64,000 nt of DNA from Gammaproteobacteria bacterium (lineage in GTDB: Bacteria; Pseudomonadota; Gammaproteobacteria; Competibacterales; Competibacteraceae). Below are positions 53,757 to 61,185 of the stretch, in pieces. The DNA is taken from positions 2,546,501-2,610,500 of the forward strand of contig JACKNC010000001.1 in assembly GCA_024235095.1 (NCBI GenBank). The letters run 5' to 3'. Below the pieces are notes generated by a model, which saw nothing but the letters and a program-made list of their open reading frames with translations, was not told the origin of the DNA and did not search any database. A program made the position numbers and the translations under genes. Positions within the stretch are counted from its first letter, which is position 1, and every line of letters starts with the position of its first letter.

Positions 53757-54578
53757 TCAATTGATATTCCAGGATCGATGTTCCAGCACCGGAAACTGCT
53801 GGCGAACGCTTTTCAGAAACGCCTGATCCAACTTGCCCAGCACTACGCCCGGTCCTCCGTATAACCGGTCGAGAATCAACCCCCAGGGATCGGCAATCAG
53901 ACTGTCACCGAAGGTTTCACGGCCATTGCTATGCCGACCCCCCTGCGCCGAGGCGATGACATAGCACTGATTTTCAATGGCCCGCGCGCGCAGCAGGACT
54001 TCCCAATGAGCGGCGCCGGTTGCTGCGGTGAACGCAGCGGGTAAAGCCAAAATATCCATACCCTGCGCAGATAGGGCGCGAAATTGTTCGGGAAAACGTA
54101 AATCATAGCAGACCGCCAAACCCAGCCGGCCAAACGGCGTATCGGCAACCACATAGCGATCGCCTGGTTCAATCGTGGCTGATTCCGCATACCGCTCCGT
54201 GCTGTCGGGCACTTGCACATCGAACAGATGAACCTTGTCGTAACGGGCGACCTGACGACCTTGGTTATCGAACAGCAGGCAGGCGGCCTTGACCCGGTTT
54301 TCATCGCTCGTGCTGCGCAATGGAATCGTCCCGCCGACCAGCCAGAGGCGATGGCGAGCGGCCTGTTCCGCAAGAAAAGCCTGGATTGGTCCATCGCCTT
54401 CTGTTTCCCGCACCGCCAGCTTGTCGCTTTCCCGGCGACCCATCAGGGCAAAATTTTCCGGCAATACCGCCAACCGTGCGCCACGTTTGGCTGCTTCCGC
54501 CAGTAAATCGGCAGCCGCCGCCAGATTCGTAGAAACCTCTGCTTCGGAAATCATTTGAATAGCAGCCAGGATGGACAT
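53757..54578 (-). CDS. Carbon-nitrogen hydrolase, Nit1/deaminated-glutathione-amidase-like
   Basis: A 273-residue nitrilase-superfamily amidase. The Glu-Lys-Cys triad is visible in LPENFALMG, KVHLFDVQVP and GLAVCYDLRFPE. Sequence resembles Nit1 proteins, which hydrolyse deaminated glutathione as metabolite repair; a gene of this type also follows yhdP in E. coli-like genomes, supporting the name. The ribosome site AAGGTGA contains the yhdP stop codon 6 bases upstream, so translation is probably coupled. Confidence 0.9.
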   Translation of the reverse strand: MSILAAIQMISEAEVSTNLAAAADLLAEAAKRGARLAVLPENFALMGRRESDKLAVRETEGDGPIQAFLAEQAARHRLWLVGGTIPLRSTSDENRVKAACLLFDNQGRQVARYDKVHLFDVQVPDSTERYAESATIEPGDRYVVADTPFGRLGLAVCYDLRFPEQFRALSAQGMDILALPAAFTAATGAAHWEVLLRARAIENQCYVIASAQGGRHSNGRETFGDSLIADPWGLILDRLYGGPGVVLGKLDQAFLKSVRQQFPVLEHRSWNIN

Positions 54579-54584
54579 GGGCGA

Positions 54585-57500
54585 TCACCTTGTTTCGTTG
54601 TCACTCGCGAACCCCTGCCGGGATGGGGAGGGCGGTGTTTCTATGGGTAACGGCTCCAGCACGGGATCGTCCCACGAGCCGGATAATCGGTACTGATAGC
54701 GGGTTGCCTGCTCAATACCTTTTTGCAACAATCGTTCAGCGACGAACATTGCCGCGCCAGCCACCGGTCCGCCCACAATCGCGCCCGCAATCGGTAGCGC
54801 ACCGCCCAGTTGGGGCGTGACCGTGATCTGTTGATCATAATCCCGATTTTTCAAATCCACCCGGCCCTGAATTTTTATCCGCGCCGCTGGTGCTTCAATG
54901 TTCAGGTTATCGGTATGCGCCTGCCCTTGTTCGAAAGTAAATTCGCCACTGATCCGGTCGAAACTGGTGCCTGGCTGAAATAGATCGCTGAAGTCCAGGT
55001 TCAGGCGGCGATTGAGATTCTGGACGCTGAACAAACCAATCATGCGGCCCAGCCCAGGGTTGATTTCCAACAGTTGGCCAGGACCGACCTCGAAATTCAG
55101 CGTACCGGAAATCCGATCCAGCGCAAAATCCGGCAACGCCGCCGCCCATTCGGCGTCTAGTTGCGCCTGAGTTGGACCACGGGCGATACCGGATTCTGGG
55201 TAGCCAAATACCGCCAGACTTTCACCTAACGCCGGACTGCGCAGCGCGGCCTTGATCCGGGATGCCTGGTGACCATCGTTCCACCACCATGCGCCATCGG
55301 CGTCAATCTGCTGCTGTTCGGAATGCAATTCAATTCCCGATAACTGGATGCCATCAGGACGTGGTATGGCCGCCAGCCGCAACCGCCCCAGATGCTGATC
55401 GTCCATCTGTAAATCGGCGACCGTCAACGCCAGTGGCGGCAGTTGGCAGGGGTTTATGGTGGATTTCCGTCTGCCCTGCGAGGAGGCGCCATCCGTAGCG
55501 CGTTGGATCTGCAAGCGTTGTAACGCGACATTGATGGGGCGCGCTGGAGTGGGCTGATCCGGCAAGGTCGCCTGCCCGGACAAAGTCGCACTGTTGAGTT
55601 CAATCTGCAATTCCCTGGAAGAACGGCGGGCATGGATCGTCATTTCCCTGAAAGACTGATCGGCGACCATGAATGCATCAATTTGCGCATCCAGACTGCG
55701 CACCAGCGCTAATGCATTGGGTGTAGATTCCTGAGCGCTTAGCCGTTCGCACGGATTGTTCCGAAATCCCCCCCGACCCCCCTTTGCCAAAGAGGGGGGG
55801 CGAACGCTTGTGTTGCTGCGATTTTCCGGCGGGTTGGAAGAGGGCGCTTTAGCCGGAGTGGCCCAGGACCAGCGTGGCAACTCAGCGACGATCGCCAGAC
55901 CGGATTCACTGGGAAGTTGCGCGGCGCCAGCGCCAATCCGCAACTCACCCCGTTCAAATTGGGGTGTGTCCAGTAGACTGCTTAACTCCAACGCCGCTCG
56001 CACTTCGGGTTCGTACTCCAGCGCCACGCCCCAGCGGTTCCGATCGGTCGGCTGCACGGCGATTCGCAGGGGACGGGACTCGCTCGCCGTCTTGCCCAGT
56101 GGCGGGGGCCAGTCGATAGCGACTCCACGCAGGTCCGAACTCAACTCCAGGGAGAATGCAGACTCTTGTTCCCGGCGATGGGTCGGAACCGTCAGCGCAG
56201 CTTTCCAGTCGCTGGCGCCGGTAATTTGGGATTCCAGATCCGCTGCGGCAGACGAACCGATCAATGCCGGCAATCCCAGTTTTCCCAACACCTGTGTCCG
56301 CAATTCACGACGCCCCTCACGGTCCGCCAGATCCAGATCGAGCCGAATCGCTTCGCCGCGCCATAATGCCTGAATATCTCTGGCTTCCAGACTGCTTTCT
56401 GTAAAACGCGCCTCACCGTGTAATCGACTCAGTTCAACTTTCCAGGCGGGTAAACTGATATCATTGTCCAGTAATTCCACGCGCCCCCGCGTCTGACTTG
56501 GGCGTCCATCGGTTGGCAGGGTCAATTCAAGATCGAGCGTACTGGCGCCGCTGATTTGCAAATCCGGCAGATCCTCGTTCAGTTCACGACCGAAAGGACT
56601 TTCCCGAAGCGCCCGCCACATGCTGGCGCCGGGACCCTTGACTTGTCCTTCAACCTCTACGACGACTCGGGAAAGATCATCAATCCGGGTCGTAGTTTTT
56701 TGCATCTCGCCATCCAGTAATCGGCCGCTGCGGGCTTCGACGGTCAGTCCCCGGTTGCGGAAGCGCGCCTCGGCCTGCAGCCGTTCCAGGCGCGGCCAAC
56801 CCGGCGCATAGTCCAGTACGGCGTCTTCAACCTGGAAACCGGTTTCAAACAGTCCTTCATCCTGATCAAAGGGAAAGGCGGCGGGCGGTCCTCGAAAAAC
56901 CAGATCGCCGGTCGTGACCCGGCCATCGATCAGCGCCCGATCCAGCCAGGCGATGCCTTTTGGCGGAATCACCGCAACTGGCAGATAACGCCAGGCTTGT
57001 TTGACTTGTACGTCGTGATAATGGCCCTGGATATCCAACAATGGTTTGCCCGTGTCGGGAACGGTGACGCTGCCCCAAAATTGGCCATTGAGATCGGCAT
57101 TGGCTAATTGGAGGCCGGCGCTTTCCACTTGTAGACCTTCGGCGGAACGACGCCAGTCGACGGTTCCGCTGAGGGTATCGAGGGTAATGGGCGCACGCAG
57201 CAGGCCCGCGGTGTCCACCTGGATCGTGCGGCAGTTCAGCTCAATCCGGCCCTGCTCTGGAGTGAGCGTCAGCCGTCCGGCGATATTGTCGAAGCCGGGC
57301 AGTCCGTGGGTTGAACTCACGTTTATCCCTTGCAGAACGGCAGTTACCCGGTAGGCTCCAGTGGCCGGTTCGCGGCGTAGCGTGATTTCCGGCAACTCGC
57401 CTTGCGGGTTGAGCGGCGTCAACCATTGACGGGCCGATTCGTTTAACCAGGGCATCACCCAGGTCAAGGCGTTCTCCGCTCGTAGGCGCTGAATGACCAC

Positions 57501-58310
57501 TTGCCATCCAGTCCCGTTCTGCATGGCCTCGAACTCGGTGGGCGTGAACGCCTGACCGGCCTGATCCTCGAAATGGATTTTCCCCTGCAATCGCCAGTTT
57601 CTTTCAGCTGTCGCCTCCCTGGTGGGCGTCTGTTCGACAGTCAACTCCAGTTGCTTGCCCAGATTCGCCGGCAAGTCGGCGGTCACAGCTAGCCGACGTC
57701 CACGCGCTGTCTCCTGGAGACGCAGGTAGGGATGCAGCAGTTGCCAAGTGAAACCGTCGGATCGTTGTAGAGTTAATTGTTCACCGATAATCTCCAGCTG
57801 TGGCAGCTCAAACAGCCATCGAACGACGTCTGGCAGTGAGGAGCCATCCTGGTCTGAATGAGTGCGGGTATTGAATAGTCCGGGTGTTCCATCCGGTCTC
57901 TGTTCCAGCGTTAAAATACCGCCTTCCAGGCGGATGCGCCCAACGATGGGCTGCCATTCGCGCAAGGAGCGCCACAAGTTCAGGGTAATGGCTGCTTGTT
58001 TGAAATGTGCCAGGGTCGCATCCTGCCCAGGATCGTCCAGGCTGACTCCCCGTAACCCGAGCGCTAGGCGCCAGCCATCCAGGGTTGCGGTGACGGCCTC
58101 GATGCGCACCGGTATATGCAACGCATCGCCCAGCGCGCTGGCTAGGTCATCACGATAATCATTCAGACGCGGCAATACCCACCACTGACCGAATGCCGCC
58201 AGAAGTAATAGCGGCAACAACAGAGTGAGCAATAGCCGACGGGTCCAGCGCAAAGTCCAGCGTGTGCGACTGGTGGGTGTAAGAAGGGTATTTCGAAAAA
58301 GCTGTCTCAT
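54585..58310 (-). CDS. yhdP: YhdP, AsmA-like giant envelope protein with an in-frame repeat insertion
   Basis: A 1241-residue inner-membrane-anchored protein thought to form a bridge for phospholipid transport to the outer membrane, with TamB and YdbH. One N-terminal helix (about 20-40: RRLLLTLLLPLLLLAAFGQWWV), then long beta-rich DUF3971/AsmA-like sequence ending with AQLGGALPIAG-type and AMFVAERLLQKGIEQATRYQYRLSGSWDDP. Around residues 838-849 it reads RPPSLAKGGRGGF, which is a translated G/C-rich dispersed repeat. ATG 58310 is chosen; a TTG 35 codons earlier adds leader-like sequence. First gene of a minus-strand run with the nitrilase, DUF1015 and EF-G-like genes. Confidence 0.92.
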   Translation of the reverse strand: MRQLFRNTLLTPTSRTRWTLRWTRRLLLTLLLPLLLLAAFGQWWVLPRLNDYRDDLASALGDALHIPVRIEAVTATLDGWRLALGLRGVSLDDPGQDATLAHFKQAAITLNLWRSLREWQPIVGRIRLEGGILTLEQRPDGTPGLFNTRTHSDQDGSSLPDVVRWLFELPQLEIIGEQLTLQRSDGFTWQLLHPYLRLQETARGRRLAVTADLPANLGKQLELTVEQTPTREATAERNWRLQGKIHFEDQAGQAFTPTEFEAMQNGTGWQVVIQRLRAENALTWVMPWLNESARQWLTPLNPQGELPEITLRREPATGAYRVTAVLQGINVSSTHGLPGFDNIAGRLTLTPEQGRIELNCRTIQVDTAGLLRAPITLDTLSGTVDWRRSAEGLQVESAGLQLANADLNGQFWGSVTVPDTGKPLLDIQGHYHDVQVKQAWRYLPVAVIPPKGIAWLDRALIDGRVTTGDLVFRGPPAAFPFDQDEGLFETGFQVEDAVLDYAPGWPRLERLQAEARFRNRGLTVEARSGRLLDGEMQKTTTRIDDLSRVVVEVEGQVKGPGASMWRALRESPFGRELNEDLPDLQISGASTLDLELTLPTDGRPSQTRGRVELLDNDISLPAWKVELSRLHGEARFTESSLEARDIQALWRGEAIRLDLDLADREGRRELRTQVLGKLGLPALIGSSAAADLESQITGASDWKAALTVPTHRREQESAFSLELSSDLRGVAIDWPPPLGKTASESRPLRIAVQPTDRNRWGVALEYEPEVRAALELSSLLDTPQFERGELRIGAGAAQLPSESGLAIVAELPRWSWATPAKAPSSNPPENRSNTSVRPPSLAKGGRGGFRNNPCERLSAQESTPNALALVRSLDAQIDAFMVADQSFREMTIHARRSSRELQIELNSATLSGQATLPDQPTPARPINVALQRLQIQRATDGASSQGRRKSTINPCQLPPLALTVADLQMDDQHLGRLRLAAIPRPDGIQLSGIELHSEQQQIDADGAWWWNDGHQASRIKAALRSPALGESLAVFGYPESGIARGPTQAQLDAEWAAALPDFALDRISGTLNFEVGPGQLLEINPGLGRMIGLFSVQNLNRRLNLDFSDLFQPGTSFDRISGEFTFEQGQAHTDNLNIEAPAARIKIQGRVDLKNRDYDQQITVTPQLGGALPIAGAIVGGPVAGAAMFVAERLLQKGIEQATRYQYRLSGSWDDPVLEPLPIETPPSPSRQGFASDNETR
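55764..55800. repeat. G/C-rich dispersed repeat inside the yhdP coding sequence
   Basis: AAATCCCCCC-CGACCCCCCTTT, GCC, AAAGAGGGGGGG. It is the same unit as at 60624 and the reverse of those at 46121 and 60567. It keeps the yhdP frame open and contributes about 12 codons. Confidence 0.85.
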
Positions 58311-58370
58311 GCGCTCTTCGGAACAAATTCGGCAATCAAAGAGTTTTATGCAGAACCCTATCTCGAAATC

Positions 58371-58416
58371 TGCAAAAATCTGCAAAATTTTGCAAACAGT
58401 CTGGGCGGTTTGCAAA
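58371..58416. promoter_or_regulatory. Four TGCAAA boxes at helical spacing upstream of yhdP
   Basis: TGCAAA occurs at 58371, 58381, 58391 and 58411, all multiples of 10 bases, so all lie on one face of the helix. The array is 60-105 bases upstream of the yhdP start and next to AT-rich, promoter-like DNA (TATAATG, TATAATTA at 58417-58431). A cooperative regulator site is possible. Confidence 0.5.
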
Positions 58417-58431
58417 TATAATGTATAATTA

Positions 58432-58453
58432 TTGTCTAATATTTTTTAGACAA
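58432..58453. repeat. 8-bp inverted repeat TTGTCTAA / TTAGACAA
   Basis: TTGTCTAA and its exact complement flank TATTTT, 28 bases past the end of the small membrane protein gene. It may serve as that gene's weak terminator or as an operator with the adjacent TGCAAA array. Confidence 0.45.
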
Positions 58454-58480
58454 GTCTTTTATTCATGCCGCTATTGTTGC

Positions 58481-58819
58481 TTATCGCCGGTCGCCGGAAC
58501 GGGAAGGCAGAAACAGTTCTGACCAGTGCCGAACCTGGCAGGTCCGACATAGCAAGTACGCCAGCGTGACCACATTGCCCAGCAGGAATAGAGCAATGAT
58601 CCACACGACTGCCCGCCAGCGAACCGGCTCCACCAGCCACAACCAGACCGCAATGAAGAGCAGGCCAATACCCAGGTCAATCAGGGTGACGATGCCCCAG
58701 GGATCGGTGATCAGATGGCGCAATCCGGCCAGTGCATGGCTGTGGTTGCTGGCGACCAGAATCGCTGTCGCCAGCAGGCCCAGCAGGATTCCGCAAATAA
58801 TGACGACAAAACGCAGCAT
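58481..58819 (-). CDS. Small DUF1475-like membrane protein
   Basis: A 112-residue protein with three or four helices (about 3-25, 42-62, 67-92). The block ITDPWGIVTLIDLGIGLLF and WRAVVWIIALFLLGNVVTLAYLL resemble the DUF1475 family, often found beside cyclopropane-fatty-acid-synthase-like and lipid-modifying genes. Function unknown. It is divergent from the CFA-like gene 112 bases away. Confidence 0.75.
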   Translation of the reverse strand: MLRFVVIICGILLGLLATAILVASNHSHALAGLRHLITDPWGIVTLIDLGIGLLFIAVWLWLVEPVRWRAVVWIIALFLLGNVVTLAYLLCRTCQVRHWSELFLPSRSGDRR

Positions 58820-58931
58820 GGAAATTTCCGAGGCGATGAAAGGAGCTTTTCAACAAGACCACAGCGGCGGCGGGAAGTGCGTTTATTGGCATCCTGTGAA
58901 TGTTCGAGTGGTTGTTGAGTAGAGGTTGCCG

Positions 58932-59978
58932 ATGCTCAAAACCGCGATTGATCTCATAGAACAGGGTTATATCCCCGACGGGTTGATCCGCATTGGGATT
59001 CGGCGCCTGTTGGGTGAACGGTTGCGCATGGGCAAGGCGATAGGCGATGGGCAAGCGCGGGAAACCGACGCGCTCCGGTTAGAGACTGAGTTGCACAAAA
59101 GTCCAATCGCCCGGCGTACGACCCCAGCCAATGAACAACATTACGAAGCGCCTGTCGGCTTTTTTCAGAAAATCCTGGGGCCGCGCTTGAAATACAGCGC
59201 CTGCTGGTGGCCTGATGAAGTGAAGGATCTGGAAACCGCCGGAGCCGCGATGCTGGCTTTGACTTGCGAACGCGCGGAGTTGGACTTTGATCAAGACATT
59301 CTGGAACTAGGCTGCGGTTGGGGATCGCTTACTCTGTGGTTGGCGGAGTTTTATCCCGATTCGCGCATCATGGCGGTGTCCAACTCGAACTCGCAGCGGG
59401 AATTTATCGAGGCGCGCTGCCGGGAACGCGGTTTCGACAACGTGCAGGTCATTACCGCCGACATGAACGATTTTTCCACCGACCGGCGTTTCGATCGGGT
59501 GCTGTCGGTCGAGATGTTCGAACACATGCGCAACTCTCAGGAATTGATGGCGCGCATCCACGCTTGGTTAAAACCGAGCGGGAAACTGTTCGTACATATT
59601 TGCACTCATCGCGCTGTAGCCTATCCCTGCAAGATCGAGGGCGAGAACAACTGGATGGGACGCTACTTCTTCACCGGAGGACTGATGCCGTCCCGTGACT
59701 TGTTGCCGCGTTTCCAAGGCGACCTCCACTTGGAGGAGGATTGGCATTTCAACGGTCGCCACTATCAACGCACATTGGAAGCCTGGCGGGTGAACCAGGA
59801 TCGGCATCGGGAGGAGATTCTCGGTCTATTCCGGGAAACCTATGGCGTTGATGAAGCCGAGCGCTGGTTTCAGCGCTGGCGGGTGTTCTTCATGGCCTAT
59901 GCGGAACTGTTTGGTTATCGCAAGGGCGAAGAATGGGGCGTGTCGCATTACCGGTTTGGCAAGATCAAGACCGCCTGA
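58932..59978 (+). CDS. Cyclopropane-fatty-acid synthase-like SAM methyltransferase
   Basis: A 348-residue SAM-dependent enzyme of the CFA synthase superfamily. The glycine-rich SAM motif is ILELGCGWGSLTLWLAE; YSACWWPDEVKDLETA and VSVEMFEHMRN-type (LSVEMFEHM) blocks follow, as does HYQRTLEAWRVNQDRH. It is shorter at the N-terminus than E. coli Cfa (about 380 residues), so it may modify another lipid. ATG 58932 with AGAGG 7 bases before it is preferred to TTG 58926. Its 3' end overlaps the convergent cytochrome gene by 14 bases. Confidence 0.9.
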   Translation: MLKTAIDLIEQGYIPDGLIRIGIRRLLGERLRMGKAIGDGQARETDALRLETELHKSPIARRTTPANEQHYEAPVGFFQKILGPRLKYSACWWPDEVKDLETAGAAMLALTCERAELDFDQDILELGCGWGSLTLWLAEFYPDSRIMAVSNSNSQREFIEARCRERGFDNVQVITADMNDFSTDRRFDRVLSVEMFEHMRNSQELMARIHAWLKPSGKLFVHICTHRAVAYPCKIEGENNWMGRYFFTGGLMPSRDLLPRFQGDLHLEEDWHFNGRHYQRTLEAWRVNQDRHREEILGLFRETYGVDEAERWFQRWRVFFMAYAELFGYRKGEEWGVSHYRFGKIKTA

Positions 59979-60531
59979 ACGGCAACATGCGGTTCAGAAA
60001 ACCATCCTTGTCGAACCAGTGGTGCTTGAGGCCAATGCCGACATGCCAGGCGATGAATACGATGGCGGCGTAGCCCAGGACAATGTGCGCCGCCATCATC
60101 GTGGTCGCCAGCCCACCCTGTTTGCCGATGGGATTGGGCAGGTCGTACAGACCCAACAGCTTGACCCCGAATCCCCCCGCCATCACGAACAGATAACCGC
60201 TGATGGGCAACAGAAACATGCACCAGTAGAGCCGGACTTCATTCCAGTGGGAGAACGCCTGTTCCGCCGGCGACAGGGTTGGCGCCCAGTCGGGCAGGGG
60301 AGTGGTTTTCCGCCAGATCAGCCGCGCCAGCGCTAAGACCAACAGCGCCAGACCGATAGACTTATGCCAGTTGTAGAAGTCGCCCTGGGTCAAGCTCAGC
60401 AACGTCTTGTCCCTTGCCAGGTGGGTCATGATCGCCGCGCTGACATATTGCCAGAGGAACAGGGCGACGACGGACCAATGCAGGAAACGGGTGACCGAGC
60501 CATAGTGCGTTGCGGAGTTCTTGAAGGGCAT
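59965..60531 (-). CDS. Cytochrome b561-type membrane protein
   Basis: A 188-residue four-helix di-heme cytochrome b561 likely to move electrons between quinol and periplasmic or other acceptors. Heme-ligand His residues are visible in RFLHWSVVALFLW, FYNWHKSIGLALL, TMMAAHIVLGYAAIVFIAWHVG. Longer upstream frame (to 60606) begins KSPPTPLFQRG, which is translated dispersed repeat, so ATG 60531, with GAGGA 8 bases before it, is the start. The natural neighbours of such genes (superoxide-oxidase-like YceJ) make a quinone-linked role plausible. Confidence 0.9.
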   Translation of the reverse strand: MPFKNSATHYGSVTRFLHWSVVALFLWQYVSAAIMTHLARDKTLLSLTQGDFYNWHKSIGLALLVLALARLIWRKTTPLPDWAPTLSPAEQAFSHWNEVRLYWCMFLLPISGYLFVMAGGFGVKLLGLYDLPNPIGKQGGLATTMMAAHIVLGYAAIVFIAWHVGIGLKHHWFDKDGFLNRMLPFRRS

Positions 60532-60566
60532 AGCGGAATCCTCGGCTTGTCTGTCCGTAAGCATTA

Positions 60567-60657
60567 CCTCCCCCCTTTGAAAAAGGGGGGTCGGGGGGGA
60601 TTTCACATGGTCGCTGGGGCTAGAATCCCCCCTAGCCCCCCTTTGCCAAAGGGGGGG
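60567..60657. repeat. Inverted pair of G/C-rich dispersed repeats
   Basis: CTCCCCCCTTT...AAAGGGGGG-TCGGGGGGGATTT (60567-60603) and its opposite, GAATCCCCCC-TAGCCCCCCTTT-GCC-AAAGGGGGGG (60624-60657), face each other across 20 bases. Together they could fold into a large stem. They sit between the cytochrome start and the Uma2 stop. Confidence 0.85.
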
Positions 60658-60708
60658 ACTGAACGGTTACGTCTGTCCAGGCGTAGCAATAAACGATGAG
60701 CCTGCTTT

Positions 60709-61185
60709 TTACAAATCAACTCTAACCGGAAAATCCGGCGCAAGCACTGATTTTTCCAGCGGTCCGCTCGGCGCGTAAAACTGCATATTCCCATCCTCGT
60801 CGCAGGTCCAGCATTCCAGCGCCCCCTGGTTGAAATACAGGGTGATTTTCTCGCTGATTTCCCGTTTCGAGTTGCTGGATGAAATTACTTCAACGCAGAT
60901 TTCCGGGGCAATGGAGCATTCATCTTCTTCCCGGACGATCTGGAAGCGTTCCGGGGAAATCCAAGCGACGTCAGCGGCTTTCGTGCCTTTAGGCGTTGCG
61001 ATTGCGCATTCAGGCAAAGTTCGACCATGAGGCAGCAGGAAGCGCAGCCGATATTCGATTTCTCCCTGAAACGCCGAGTGATAAACCTTGACTGGAGACA
61101 TGACTACCTGTCCGTATTCATTCAATTCAATTTTAAACGGCAGATTGCGTAGATGCGTATCCGCACAGACTTCTTGCCAGTTCAT
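60709..61185 (-). CDS. Uma2-family (DUF820) PD-(D/E)XK-like protein
   Basis: A 158-residue protein of the Uma2/DUF820 family, predicted restriction-endonuclease-like folds most abundant in cyanobacteria and filamentous proteobacteria. Seen: FQGEIEYRLRFLLPHG, AADVAWISPERFQIVRE, PEICVEVISSSNSKREISEKITLYF, and a C-terminal CDEDGNMQFY. The core Asp and Glu-x-Ile residues are present; substrate and role are unknown. ATG at 61183-61185 overlaps the recN TGA (TGATG), so translation is coupled to recN. A longer frame to 61416 merely overlaps recN. Confidence 0.88.
   Translation of the reverse strand: MNWQEVCADTHLRNLPFKIELNEYGQVVMSPVKVYHSAFQGEIEYRLRFLLPHGRTLPECAIATPKGTKAADVAWISPERFQIVREEDECSIAPEICVEVISSSNSKREISEKITLYFNQGALECWTCDEDGNMQFYAPSGPLEKSVLAPDFPVRVDL

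Noticed and set aside
60532..60606. 25-residue N-terminal extension of cytochrome b561 (KSPPTPLFQRG)
   Set aside because: It is translated dispersed repeat; the ATG at 60531 has a proper ribosome site.
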